Assembly: GCA_031002005.1 (NCBI GenBank)
Contig: CM061919.1
Span: 36,731,088 to 36,795,087 of the forward strand
Origin: Vandiemenella viatica
Lineage: Eukaryota > Arthropoda > Insecta > Orthoptera > Morabidae
Direction: 5' to 3'
DNA length: 64,000 bases
Shown here: piece by piece, positions 1-12,290 of the stretch
Layout: every line of letters begins with the position of its first letter
Position numbering within the stretch: position 1 is the first letter of the stretch
Program-made: the position numbers and the translations under genes
The notes under the pieces: model-generated
The model's input: the letters and a program-made list of their open reading frames with translations, nothing else
Told to the model about the DNA's origin: nothing
Database searches by the model: none

Positions 1-1244
1 CAAAGTTCTGTAGAAAATTTACGAAATAATTTAGATTTGACCATGTAGCCGGATAACTCAACTTAAATGCTTGAGGTCGCCACAATATTTGTTAACCCAC
101 AAATAGAGAAAAGGTTGCAAGATCACTACGAAATGATAAAAGTTCACTTTCCGAAAATTCCAAGTTTTATTTTAAGAAAATCACAAGATCAAATATGCAT
201 TTTACAGTTGAGCAGGCAAATCGAACACACTTTACCAAAAGTTTGCAAGTTGTGGAGAGAAATTTGAACCGACCGAACCCCTTTAGTAAATTTAAAAGTT
301 CATATTAAAAGTTAAAGTTGCTATATAACAGACAACATCCAACATGGTTGAACTAGCCAGCATGGTGAGTTACAACCAACCGACGCACGCGACGAAAGAC
401 AGACCGAAACAGACGACAGACAGGAACAGACAAACCATAATGGCGGTGGGGTCCTTTTATAGAAACCACTAGAACCAGTGACGTCAGCAACTGTTTCACA
501 TCTTTTTGCTTCCGCGTAGCTAAAAGTGTGTGTAATTTATTTCACGATCCCGACTATTAAAAATGTTTAAACTTTGACAGTATCTGGACTTATCTACTGG
601 AAGTCCAACGGCAGTCTCGTGAGAAATTTAGAGTGATTAATTTTAAAGTTTTAGCTGTTTAAAACTCCGCGTAGTGACACATTCCAATTTGGGGAAAATC
701 CCTAAGTGTTTTGGAATTTTACGCACGTCAACAACAATCCGCGACAATCTATTTTTCAAAAACTTAATTACCAGACAATGCTTAACTTTTTATGGAAACT
801 AATATATGTATGAAATTGTCTCAATTCGGGCTATCTATTAATGTAATTTTTAAATTAATATCTCTTTTAATAAAAAAAGTTAATTTTTTCTCTTAAAAAA
901 AATCGCTAATTAGACTTTACCAAATTATTTAAATTTACTGCCAAAATATCGGGGACAGTGTTGACTACAGCTGGTGATAAAAGTTTGGTTGTCGCTTTAC
1001 TAGATTTAAAGATATTATCTTAGAATTTCCACTTTTCCGATCGCGTGTTTCAAAACATGAACAAACAGGAATATCTCTTAAACTAAACGTTTCCCGATAT
1101 GATAAATACACTTTAAAATTATTTTTATGGTGAATTGTAACTGTAGGGAAGATTACAGGAAAATTCCTTAAAGTTGAAAACTGCTCTTCTCGAAATTTCT
1201 AAGTCCCGCCTAAGCAAAACTAGAATTTGCCAAAATTCTAAGGT
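1..1244. other. No gene recognised
   Basis: AT-rich DNA without a supported coding region. The only open frame of any length here is 66 codons and resembles no family I know. At about 380-430 there is a purine-rich stretch with imperfect GACAGAC units, followed by a TTTTATAG box near 456 and a palindromic TGACGTCA near 480. These could be promoter-like, or part of an unrecognised repeat, but nothing downstream supports a transcript. Confidence 0.5.
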
Positions 1245-1584
1245 GCTTACATGTACTGATCTCGTCCTGCTTCATTCTGATAATTTTTGTGCCTTCTCTT
1301 CTGGTGCATCAACTTCAAAATGTGTTCTGTGACCCAAGGTTGGTGGTGGTTTGTTTCCTAAAGCATAATGATTTTTTATCAGCTTTGATTATTCCTCTTT
1401 TCAATGTATTCCATTCATCTTCAGTTTAACTCCTTTCAGAGTTATTTCTTAGATCCACATCTACTATCTTTGCAAATGTTTCTCTCATATTAGATTGTTT
1501 CAATTTGTTCACATCCAATATGTTCTGCCTGGCTTGCTTCCTTATTCTCCTGCACTTCATAACTATCAGATTGTGGTCAGAGTC
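1245..1584 (-). pseudogene. RTE (BovB-like) LINE, ORF2 linker fragment, 3'-truncated
   Basis: Read on the minus strand this continues the endonuclease-to-reverse-transcriptase linker of the RTE element whose other pieces lie at 2819-3219, 6207-6474 and 15320-15660. Visible peptides include DHNLIVMKCRRIRKQARQNI next to the mariner junction and PWVTEHILKLMHQKRRHKNY further on, the usual post-endonuclease basic region of RTE proteins. Frameshifts are present. It stops near 1245, before any reverse-transcriptase motif, so the 3' half of the element is missing from this locus. The right edge is cut by the mariner at 1587, which sits between duplicated TA dinucleotides. Assignment to RTE rests on motif recognition and on continuity with the other fragments. 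Confidence 0.7.
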
Positions 1585-1586
1585 TA

Positions 1587-2816
1587 CAGGGTAGGATCAG
1601 AAAGTAGTAGGGAGTCTTCAGAAGAGACCGATGTTTTTTCCAGCCGTCTGTGGGCAAGCGGAGAGTAAGCAAGTCGATTTCCGCAAAGCTCTGTTAAAAA
1701 GTGTTGTCACGATCCAAGCTGGAAAAAAAATATCGAGCAGTGCTAAGCAATCAAATTCTGTGTCAATCTTGGGAAAACCGCGACACAGACCCTTAGAATG
1801 ATTAAAGGCGTCTACAGGGATGCTGCCATGCGCCGCTCAACAGTGTTCAAATGGCATAAAATGTTCAGGGAGATGCAGGAGCTCGTCGAAGGCACCCAGC
1901 GCGCCAATCACCTGTCAACTTCGGAGTGATGAAAATGTGGCCAAAGTGAAGGCAATCCTGGACTCCAACTGGCGCACAAACATTCGCCTGACTGGTGATG
2001 AGTTAGGGACATCATGCGGTATCTTTCAAAAAATTATTACCGAGGATTTGGCCATGCAAAAGGTGTGCGGCTAGTTTGTGCCAAGAGTCTTGAGTGATGA
2101 ACAAAAAGTGAATCATTTGCAAATTTTCCAGGAAATTCGGAACTGTGTCGAAGAAAACCCAAATTTCTTTGAAAATGCAGTCACTGGTGACAAAACTTAG
2201 TGTTTTGAGTACAACCCGAAGACCAAACACCAGAGTGCCGAGTGGCACACCAACAGGCCCATGCATCTGAAGAAAGCCAAAAATGAGCAAGTCAAAGGTC
2301 AAATCCATGCTGATCTGTTTTTACAACCATCGTTGTGACGTTCACAGGTGGTTCGTACCCCCTGGACAGATTGTGAAAGCCAATTTTTACATGAACAAGC
2401 TTGACAAGTTGCGCAAACGTGTCCTCTGCGTGGGGCCAGACATCGCTGATTCTTGGAAGCCACACCACGTTACACGTGGGGAAGTTTTTGGCCAAGCACA
2501 TGGTTGCCACGTTGCCTCACCCGTCCTACAGTCCAGATCTGGCACCACCGGACTTCTTCCTCTTTCCTCGGCTAAAGCGGTACGTCAAGGGAGACCGATA
2601 TATCTCTGTGGAAGACGTCCAAGGGGCCATGGCAACTTCATTGAAGGGGTTCCCGGAAAGCAAGTTCCAGAAGGCGTACGTACAGTGGGAATCACGTTAT
2701 ACACATTGTGTCAAAGCACAAGAGTACTATTTCTAGGACTACTAAGGATTTGTACTGATTAGTTGAATAAAAAAAATTAAATTAATTCAGCCCTACTACT
2801 TTCTGATCCTATCCTG
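1587..2816 (+). mobile_element. mariner element 1, full length but dead
   Basis: The ends are near-identical inverted repeats: the left starts CAGGGTAGGATCAGAAAGTA and the right, reverse-complemented, starts CAGGATAGGATCAGAAAGTA. Both are flanked by TA (1585-1586 and 2817-2818), the canonical mariner target duplication. The 1230-bp length is typical of the family. The element is inserted in the minus-strand RTE LINE. The internal transposase reads in the plus direction and is disrupted, so the copy is not autonomous. Confidence 0.92.
1735..2737 (+). pseudogene. mariner transposase pseudogene (element 1)
   Basis: DD34D-type mariner transposase broken over several frames. In order one can follow an N-terminal helix-turn-helix region (STVFKWHKMFRE), then LSDEQKVNHLQIFQEIRN, then the first catalytic block as VTGDKT with a stop straight after it (family norm GDETW). 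The C-terminal block YSPDLAPPDFFLFPRLKRY keeps the third catalytic Asp, and the end is AQEYYF. The second catalytic block (normally HDNAP) is damaged near 2455-2480. Multiple stops and frameshifts rule out function. It is a mariner other than the Mos1-type copy at 51328, with different termini and different protein. Confidence 0.85.
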
Positions 2817-2818
2817 TA

Positions 2819-3219
2819 TGTCAGCTCTAGGGTATGGTTTATATTCTATAATTTGGTTCTTGGATCTTTGTTTGACCATGATATAATCTACCTGTTTCCA
2901 GGTGTATATCCTATGTTCATGATTTTTAAATAGTGTGTTTGCCACGGCAAGTTAATATTTTACTCAAAATTTTAAATACCTCTTTATCTTCACCCACTAC
3001 CACATTCCAGTCCACCAGGATTATAGATTTTCAATCTCCTTCACATATTAGATTAATTCCTCAATTTTGTCATATATTTTGTCTATTTCCTTACCATCTT
3101 CCTGTGATGGAGTGTACACTTGTACTAACGCAGTTGGCGGTGGCTTAGTTTCTGCTCTCTTCAAAACAATCCTATCATCAAACTGTTCATAATAACTTAT
3201 CCATTTCTCTATTCTCTTA
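2819..3219 (-). pseudogene. RTE LINE, endonuclease middle fragment
   Basis: Minus-strand peptide with the RTE endonuclease core: KRIEKWISYYEQFDDRIVLK followed by ALVQVYTPSQEDGKEIDKIY, equivalent to the NDRI...IIQVYAPT segment of BovB/RTE endonucleases. It joins directly to the N-terminal endonuclease piece at 6207-6474 once the Helitron 3220-6206 is removed (GVGFI on one side, MNKRIEKW on the other, with a one-base frame change). The lower edge is the TA next to mariner element 1. Confidence 0.8.
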
Positions 3220-6206
3220 TCTATACTATTATATATCTGTAAGCAAGCTGCGTGTGTCTCTTTACTGGATCGGGTATTGCGCAATTAGTACCGCAGCAAT
3301 TTGGATGTGGATTTCAAGTTTTTCAAGCTAATGGTGCCAGTCAAAATCTGGGAAAATAGCTAATGACTGATATGTACTGAATGAAACTGGAAATATTTAA
3401 ATACATTTCTAGATCAGTAATTATAATATACGGATCACACTGTAGTTGAGATGTTCACTCCTTGCAGAAAAACTGACAATAAAATCACAATCTCCTTTTT
3501 TTACGATCATGTTTCATTTCTTGACTTCAGCTATTTATCTAATCTATTATCCGAAATTTATCCGGAATATCTGACTCAAATGTATCAAGTGTCATTAATA
3601 CATAATTTACTGTAAGCGCAGTCGCTATGATTATTAACATCTTTGACAATTACAAACTTTTTCTCTGGTACGACATGTTTTGAAAATTTTCACTGAATGC
3701 CATACAATATTAATGAAAAACGCTAATATGTGATATGAATGCAGAAATCAGTTTTTTCTCGAAGAAAGGTGCCTACAAAAACATTAAAAGGTAACGGTAC
3801 CTATTTCTTATGTGCAAATATTCCGTAATAATATCGCAAAAGAAACGTGTAAAAATTTTGACTGCCGTTCAAACCATAGCCGGTAGAATAACTGTTATAT
3901 TTATTAAATAACCATCATACCCCTAATTATACCGCAATTTGGTGATTCATTTTTATATAATTCGATGAGACGTTTCCCAACTTCGCTTAGTTCAGGAGAT
4001 ATAGTACGTATCACATAGATTGTATGGTTAGGTCGAAATGTGGCCTATATCAGAAGAAAAAATTCCGTGGCACCGCAATTTTACGATATTTTCTTAAGAT
4101 GAGGCATTTTGACATTTCGCTTAGTTCTAGCCAGATCATGTATCAAAGGTTTTGTTAATTTGTTAAAATGTGGCCAGGAGCATTCTTATGCAAGAATATG
4201 AGAAACGTTATGTCAAAGACGATGTGATTAGGATGATGTGCGACCTGGACAAGAAGTAATATATATTTCCCTCTGTGCCATGAATTTAAGGATATTTTGA
4301 ATTAAGATATTTAGTAATCTAGGTTAGATATCGAAAGATTTTGTTCTTTACTTCGATATTATGTTTGACATGAATAACATCATTGGAGATGGTTTTTCTA
4401 TACTATTAATTCTGTGCATCATTGTAAAATATCTGTCGCATCTGGTCTAGAATACGTTTCCTTTTTACTTTTATATACACATTTTCTAGAGAAGCATGTA
4501 TTCAAAAACGGGTATGGCAAATTATAAAGCTATGGCACTTCCAATTACGCTCCTGGTCCAGGTAGTATATCAGCCTAACTACGTAATATTTCACCCAATA
4601 TATCTCGATAACCAAGCGAGATATCAAAAAATGTTATATTTTACTTTTGATTTGTTTCGTCGAGTTCTATAAGAATCTATCATCATATTGTAAATTATAC
4701 TCTGGTAGACCATAAACAGTTTGTCTCTGGAACAATATGGTCGCTAAACGATGTACATTAACAAGACAATATTTCTTCTTTACATATCATTATGGTGAAG
4801 AAAATCAGTTTTTTTCTCGAAGAAAGATGTATGAAAAACAGCTACCATAAATATGAACAGGTAACAATACATTTTCCCCACAATGACTTGTGCAGAACTT
4901 TCCATATTTCTACGTGCGTTACTCAATTAATATATATTTTGTGGCTATAAAGCGCAAATATTCGTCAGTACTATCATCCAAGGAAACGTGTGAACAAATT
5001 TTGGCTGCTGTTCAAACCACGGCCAGTAAAATAAAATGTTATTTCTACTAAATAAGTCACATAACCCAGATTCTGCAATGTTTATCACCATACGTGCTTT
5101 GGGTTAATGACGACAGCAACATGGAACCAGAGAAACTAAAAATCAATGAAGCATCTTAAAACGTTATGCCACACCGCGCAAATAACAATAAAACTAAATC
5201 ATCATGCATAATGCTCTAACAAAGCGAGTCAACTGTCATTCTGGTCCAGGCTGCATTTCAACCTAACCACTAATTTGACTAATGATACGTTCGTATATCA
5301 TAGTTTCTGTCACATCCGCATTGATACATTCGCTGTATCGTGATCGATCCTTGAAACTTTGGAATTTGGTGTCACTGAAAATGAATTATAATTCTTATAA
5401 TTTATGGTGGGCGTACTTTGAATCCTGAAATCCTGTCATTAAAAAAAATGTATTTAGCGATGAATTTCATGCGTTTAAGTGTATCTGCATCACTTGATTT
5501 TGAAGCTGCAATATCAGTATGATTGTAATTAGGTCGAAATGCAATCTGAACAAGAATGTTCTAGGAACAACAAAAGGTATGAGGCAATCAATTACTGTTA
5601 ATAATTAATAAGCTACTTTAATCATTGCAATGTAAGTGATGAAGTGTAATCATGAAAACAAACCAACTACTGTGCATGTCCATGTCTATATTTCCATGTG
5701 GCAATGGCGACATATTTTTTTCTGGTCCAGGCCTTATTTCAATGTAACCATTTCGAAAACTGGCCAGCAATTTTAGATTCGTTGTTGTAAAGATATCTTT
5801 ATAAATGACAGTTGAATGTACTGTCAAAACTATCGCAGACGGTACCTTTCATGTCGCCTTTATGTCTAAAGTAAGGTACATTTGTTTTTGCATTAATAGG
5901 CAGTTTCTACCCTCCGGAAAATGTGTCTCAAATTTCTTATTGGACCGTTAGACATAATGTTTTACGTAGCTTTAATTATTTATTTTTCATATATTATTTT
6001 GTGTTAAAATATAAGTATAATAAAAAATTTCGAACTATAGTCATGAAAACTGAATCTCAGGTAGTAACTAAAGGGAAGGAAAATCTTTAAATGAAATCTA
6101 TATTTTTTGTTTCTCCAAGTTAATATTTGGTACTAAACTAAACAAAGCTCAGAGTAATTCTATACACTCCAAGACCCGCAAGTGCGGAGCAACGGGTAAA
6201 TGCTAG
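3220..6206 (+). mobile_element. Non-autonomous Helitron (H1)
   Basis: The element begins TCTATACTATTATATATCTG and ends CTAG, flanked by host A (3219) and T (6207), the Helitron signature of insertion at AT without target duplication. Just inside the 3' end lies a GC-rich hairpin (about 6173-6197, ACCCG...CGGGT) upstream of the CTAG. No Rep/helicase coding region is present. The interior carries repeated motifs in both orientations, including GGTCCAGGCTGCATTTCAAC-like units at 4555, 5241 and 5722, and two CACGGCCAGTA-like units near 3875 and 5020. It splits the RTE endonuclease, which reads on across the junction. A related left end is at 61417. Confidence 0.82.
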
Positions 6207-6474
6207 TTCATTATATATAAATCCTACACCAGTAACTCCACTAACAGCTTGAGTGTTAATTATTCTGTGTTCCTCAGACCTGAAATCCCATCCGTGTTTC
6301 CACTTATACTCACTATTCCCAATAACATCTAACTAAAGACATTGCATTTCTATTTTTAAGTTTTCTAATCCACCTGCCCTATTCAGACTTCTAACATCCC
6401 ACGCTCCGGCTAGTAGAATGTTTCTATCCATCCCTAAGCAGCCCTCCTCACCCGGATATCCGATTGGGAAAATA
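6207..6474 (-). pseudogene. RTE LINE, endonuclease N-terminus
   Basis: Minus-strand reading gives AGAWDVRSLNRAGGLENLK, the start of an RTE/BovB apurinic endonuclease (consensus GTWNVRS), then DVIGNSEYKWK and HGWDFRSEEHRI, ending GVGFI at the Helitron junction. The catalytic Asn position in WNVRS is Asp here (WDVRS), one more sign of decay. The upper edge is TA (6473-6474) abutting mariner element 2, and the 5' leader of the LINE resumes at 15320 on the other side of that mariner. Confidence 0.82.
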
Positions 6475-6989
6475 CGAGGTAGGGTCAAAAAGTTCCCAGC
6501 ATTATCATGTACAGTCAAGCAGTTGTTTGCTGGAACTGAAATTTTTGTTTCGAAGATTGGCAAAACTTTCTGAGAAAAGTGCTGTGCCGTGCAGCAGGTA
6601 GTTGTAATTTCATGGATGCAGTTAATGATATTTTAGAAATAGTTTCTTTCTTTTGTTGGATTGTGAAATGTCGTCTTCAGAGCAGCATGGGAATATCAAA
6701 TTCTGTGTGCTGCTGGAGAAATCACCCTCGGAGACATTTGAGATGCTGATGAAAGCATACAGAAACATGAAGAAATTGGCAGTTTACGAATGGCACAAGT
6801 GTTTTTGCGATGGCCGCATATCAATTGAAGCTGACATTCGGACTGGGTGTTGTTGTTGTTATCAGGCTTTAGGGCACATCAACATCGAGTTTATTAGCGC
6901 CCTGACTAATACCTGGAGTGACAACGTGGCATAAAACTCGATTGACGTCTCAGACAGCACAATAAAATACTAAAATACTGGCTGCAATA

Positions 6990-7262
6990 ATGTCTGCATG
7001 GCTGACTGTAAAGAGGTCGGCCACACAGAATGCAGAACAAAATATAAAACTGAAACTATGGCTGTAGAATGGCCATAAATGATAAAAACACAAACATTAA
7101 CTGGTTGGCTGTAAAAGTGCCAGATTAAGACAATGAACTAACTGGCTGGCTGCAAAAGGGCCAGCAGATATAAAATTTCAAACATAAAAAGGTACACATA
7201 AATTCATAAAAAAATAGGAACGGTTCTTGGATTGATGGTTGTAGAAGGCCATCAATCCAATC
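6990..7262 (-). repeat. Stem-loop array in the LINE copy A 3' region
   Basis: Four to five imperfect hairpins share a loop close to TGTAAAGAG/TGTAGAAGG, each closed by GGC/GCC plus element-specific arms. The best is at 7227-7260: a 12-bp perfect stem TTGGATTGATGG / CCATCAATCCAA around a 10-nt loop, nine bases downstream (in RNA sense) of the ORF2 stop codon. Others lie near 7000-7028, 7056-7078 and 7142-7165. Confidence 0.75.
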
Positions 7263-7268
7263 TAAAAC

Positions 7269-10200
7269 CTAAGCCAATCTACCCAAAATTTTTGGGACAA
7301 GACTGGCGAAGCTACAAAACTTTAAAACTTTGGCCATGTTGTCACTGTCATTGTTTAAAATAAGGGACAGATCGATGGCGAGGCCAACGTCTGCCCTTAA
7401 ATCTAAAAATATCACACAGTCAGTTAAAATTTGACGCACCGTAAAAAGTACGCCACAAGCATCACATTCCGGAGGGTCCTCTCAGGGGAGAAGGAAACCA
7501 TGAGTCAGAGAGCAGCGCCCTATCTGGAGGCGAGTAAGGAGAACCTCATCACTCCTCGCCCGATGAAAGGAGCTGCTCCTCGGCTGAATGGTCGGTTTGA
7601 CCAACCAGAGCGTATTGTGCTCAACTTCCAGCCACTGCCCCTGACATACCCCTAAAACAATTCTCTTTGCCGCCAAGGCAAGGTCTGACTTTGGGACCAG
7701 AGCAAAGTCGGTGTGGACCTTGTTGCAGGCTATCTTGGCAGCCTCATCTGCTGCCTCATTCGCCCTGATTCCCACGTGGCCTGGTACCCAGCAGAATAAA
7801 ACCTCTTTCCCAAAGGACTGGAGGGAAAGGAGGGCGTCCTGGATGTCCTGGACCAAACGGTCTGCTGGGCACATGTTTCCTAGTACCTGAATACAGCTAT
7901 GATGAACCTTCTATCATGCATTACTCTCATATGCTGCAGCGACCTTAACAAAGCATAACACTCTGCGGTGTACACGCTGCACATTAAATTCCTCTTATAC
8001 CTATAGGTCGCTCTGGGGAACACTACAGAGCATCCTACTCCGTTTGCCTCCTTAGACCCATCCGTATATACTGGGGTAAAATCCTGATGTTGGTTTAGAA
8101 CAGCGCTAAGAATCCTGATAAAAACACTTTCAGGGGTAAACAGCTTGTTCTCTGCGACAGTTCTAAAAGCATTCTGGGCCTCCTTAAAGTCCAGGAAGGA
8201 GATTTACTCCAACCCTGGAAATAAAATGAAGGTAGCTCAAACCCATATTCATCTAAAATAGCCATTGTACGGGAGCTGAACGGTTTGGTTGTTCATGGGC
8301 AATTATTATATAGCCGTTCGAAGTTTGGGCGAATAACTACATCATACACGGGACTGCCAGGTGTTGTGGCAATGTGCAGGTAGTGTCACACCATGAGGAG
8401 GTGCCAGTAGATGGAAGTGACGACTCACGAGACTCAGCACAAATGCTGGGTATTGGGCTGGTGAGGTAGGCACCCGTGGCAAGTTGGATTCCTGCATGAT
8501 GGACACTACCCAGTATTCAGTTACAACTGTCCTGTGCCGAACCGTAAACTATGCAACCATACTCCAACCATGACCGTACAAAGGCTCTATAAAATTGTAG
8601 CAAGCAGGAGCGATCAGCGTACCATGACCTGCCACACAGACATTTTAAAACATCTTTAAGATGTAGAAGCCAAGGTAGTCTACTGTCCAAAATTAGGCTC
8701 ATAAAACCGGACAGTATTAGTAAAACTTAAAACGGTGTTCCTGAAGGTTATGTGGGGCTCTGGTAAAAGACTGACACTTCACTGCCGACTCAGTACCAGA
8801 CGCAACGACCTGATAAAAATGATTTTAAAAAACGGGGGTGATTTGCCTAAAATCCCCAATCATGTAACTGCTTTAAAATAACATGCCTTCAGGTAGTATC
8901 GTACACCTTTTCAATGTCGAAAAATATACCCACAAGGTGTTGGCTGCAGATAAACACATCCTGTATTGCCTGCCACTTCCAGCAGGATCAGGTTGTCCAA
9001 GGTGGGACAGAACTTCCTGAATCCACACTAAAAGCGGCTGAGAAGGTTTTAGGACTCAAGACACCAGATGAGGTGGCAGTTAACCATCCTCTCCAGTGTT
9101 TTTCCTATGCAGTTTGTCAGGGCGATACCACGATAAATACCTGGCAACAATTTATCCTTTCCAGGTTTTAAAATAGGGATCAAAGTTGCTTCTTTCCAGA
9201 AGTCAGGGAAGTGTCCTCCGATCCAGTTATCGTTAAAAATATCTAGAAAGTACTCTTTAGCATCTTTACTAAGATGCCTCAGCATCTGGTACTGGATCAT
9301 ATCAGGGCCTGGAGCAGTGTCATTGGCACTGTTTAATGCAGAGTCCAGCTCCCAAGATGTTAATGGGCCATCGTATGCCTCTGTACTTGATGAACTGAAG
9401 TACAGCACAGGCCTCTCGGCAGCAATCCTTCATTGCTGGAACCGAGGATCGAAATTGCCAGACGAAGTGATGGCAATGAATTACCTCCCATCAGCTGCGC
9501 TATGCTTCGTTCATCAGTGATTACACGTCCGTGATCCAGTAATCCAGATACTAGTGGGCGGGAGTACCTTCCAGATATTTGGCGGACGAAGTTGCGGAAC
9601 AATTAATAGTGCTCACCAAGGTCTGCCATGACCTTTTCTTGCTCTCCTTAATAACACGACGCGCCTCAGAACGCAATACAGAACGCTGCCAGATTGTTGG
9701 ATGTTGAACACAACCTAAAATGACAACGCCCATCAACGACCCTGAATAGTGGAACGATATTCATCGTTCCACCAGGGGCGGGCGTCCTTCACAGCATTCC
9801 GGAGCTTTTCGGCATGGAATCGTCAGCTGCCTGGTGAATCACTTCTGTAAGGTGATTCACCTTCTCCTCAGTATTGGAGTGGCGGTAGAGTTGCCAATTG
9901 GCTTTGTTGACATTCCACTTGCGTCGGTTATTACCTCCTCCATGTTCAAACTCTATAGGCATCATTTTGGAGAAGTGGTAACTTCCATGAAGGTCGCGAT
10001 CCACCTCCCAATGCATGGAGTCCGCAATTGAGAGAGGGCACAATCAAAGGTCAATGGCATAAGAAGAACCGGAAGCATTGGTGAAATGAGTCATTTGTCC
10101 TGTATCCAGGATACAAATTTCCTACTGCTCTATCAATCTACCAACCCTGAGGCAATCGGTGGTGGAACCCTACAACGCACAATGGGTGTTGAAATCTCCC

Positions 10201-10570
10201 AAAAGGAGAAAGAGCAGAGTTAGTTGTATGATGCCAACCAGGTCATTGTAGTCGATGGACAAACTGGGTAGCAGATAGAGAGAGCATACAGTCAGTTGAA
10301 TTGGACCATGTATTTTCACCGCTACTGCTTGTAATGGGGCGGTGAGAGCAACGGGTTCGGAATGGAAGCTGTTTAGGACAAACACCACCACTCCCCCTTT
10401 TGCTCAATCACCCTCGGTATCGTCCTTTCTATAAACATCATACCCTCTTAGCACTGGATTGTGAGTTGGTATAAAATGTGTCTCCTGTAAACACACACAC
10501 ACACACACACTGGTTTAGACCATGCTCAGAGTTGTAATTCTCTGTGAGCCTGAAAACCGTTAATGTTCCA
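7269..10570 (-). pseudogene. I-clade LINE ORF2 (EN-RT-RNase H) pseudogene, copy A
   Basis: Read from high to low coordinates: the endonuclease begins about 10565 (WNINGFQAHREELQL), with GVVVFVLNSFHS-like and LLLGDFNTHCAL blocks. RT follows at 9410-9050 (APGPDMIQYQMLRHLSKDAK, then GIYRGIALTNCIGKTLERMV). The catalytic YADD segment is absent: from about 8900 to 8700 the sequence jumps to LILDSRLPWLLHLKDVLKC, implying an internal deletion. RNase H lies at 7874-7480 (FCWVPGHVGIRANEAADEAA), followed by a Cys-rich tail (CDACG) and a stop at 7269-7271. A CA microsatellite (about 10493-10510) falls inside the endonuclease. Many frameshifts. Confidence 0.8.
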
Positions 10571-10571
10571 C

Positions 10572-12290
10572 TTAAGTATGGGATCTATTTAATTTCACCC
10601 GCCCCAGTTCAGGTGGGTCTTCAGTCTTTGCTTTCTGAGGAACGGGACCAGGTACGTCCCCCAACATTTATACGTCTTCAGGGTCTGACAATGTGTGTTT
10701 CTGAGAATGCCTCAGAGACAGGCCTTAGCCGCCTCTTTTTCCCTGCCAGTTGTGGATCTGGGAGGGGAAGAGGGGGGGGGGGGACTTAAAGTTGGGTTCG
10801 GATGTTTAAATTTCAGATCCTAAACTTTCTGTACTGCCTGCCATCCGCTACTGGCAGATGGCGTTGCCACGTCTGCTGCTTCTGCTATGGGTGCTGCTTC
10901 TGTTGTTGCAGAGGCACCCATGGCTCTAGCTATTGTAGCAGATGACTGTACTTTTGCTAGTGGACTTGCTGAACCTGCAGCCTTAGTGGTCGGGTTTGCA
11001 GAAGTGTTGCTGCCGACATCTGCAGTCCTTGGTGTTAAGACCTTAATGGGTTTGGCACCACATTTGCACTGACAAGAGCACATTGTGCTTGTGCCCTTGT
11101 CTACAACAGATGTCTGCATAGCAACACTTTCCTTCCTGACGGGAGTTGATAACGTTTTGGTGAAACTTGTGGTGAAGACCAGTGCCTAGCCATAGGATAA
11201 TCATTCCTTTGTTTTCAACTCGTGTACATTATTTTCATCAAGGTACAATCGACACTCCCTGCTCCAGGCTGGATGTGACCCGGAGCAGTTGGCGTACACC
11301 TGTCGGAGGGTGTAACCAGTACCAGGCTCATGCGATGCCTTTCCACATTTCCCACAGGTGGGATTGCCTTTGCAGTTTGCAGTCGTATGCCTGAACCTCT
11401 GGCACTTAAAGCAGTGCATCAGGTCCAGAACATACAGGCAAACGTTCAAATTTAGATATCCAGCTTTTATGGTCTTCAGCAACATCGGAGTATCAAACGT
11501 CAAGACGAAGGTGGCAGTCTTTTCAAGATTGCCAATCACCATTCGTGTTATCTGACAAACCTCTGTCACATTTTCTGATCCCCACTACTTAATGAGTTCC
11601 TTGGACTCTATGTCAATAAGATTCCTACAGGATCCTTTGCTGGAGTTTAGAGTTTTATGTAGTTGGCATTACACTGTGAACTCCCCGAGCTTCTCACACT
11701 TAAAGAGTAAGACAGCCTGCTTATTGGTAGATGTTTCTAGAAGCAGTGTCCCGTTCCTCAGCTTTTTCACACTTTTTAATGTCACACCTAGACCCTTTTG
11801 TATATAGAAAGGAGAAACCTTTTCAAAGAATCCCTCCTTTCTTGCAATTATTATAAAGGCATCATCGATAATGACCCTTCCTGTTACTGTTCTCTGCCTC
11901 AGGAGGGCTTTCGACCCTCGCCCGCTTGCCACCACTTTTTTGTGAGTTTGAGTGACATTTCCACTGCGGCATGCCCAAGCTGCAGGAGGTGGAAAAAAGG
12001 GAAGATTTTGAGTTTCTTGGAATTTTGTCCCATGAGTTCGGAGGAACTATATGTTGAGTGACATGGAGCCCCCACATCACGCCACCAAGCCCAGTACAAC
12101 AGATGAGAGGTTGTACGTTAGCGGGTGGTTTGCCTCACCACCCATCCACCTCCTTGGCACATTACTCACCTTGAGGTTGAGGGTTTTTTTGTTTTTTTTG
12201 TTTTTTTTTTGGTAGAGATTTGTACCATCCTTGCAATCTGGGCAATGAAGCCAAGATCCCTGTTTTCCTTGTCACATCGTTCCACCGCCA
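10572..12290 (-). pseudogene. I-clade LINE ORF1 (gag-like) pseudogene, copy A
   Basis: Minus-strand gag-like protein in several frames. The N-terminal part includes GFFEKVSPFYIQKGLG and GTLLLETSTNKQAVLLFKC (about 11930-11670), then LNSSKG and LEKTATFVLTFDTP. The zinc-knuckle region is at 11430-11260 (CFKCQRFRHTTANC, CGKCGKASHE, ANCSGSHPAWSREC) and the Ala/Thr/Ser-rich tail at 11119-10820. The last in-frame stop is at 10572-10574. The single-stranded nucleic-acid-binding gag role is known for the family; nothing here suggests activity. Confidence 0.8.

Noticed and set aside
300..500. Promoter with TATA-like and CRE-like boxes
   Set aside because: No downstream gene or transcript support; short motifs of this kind occur by chance.
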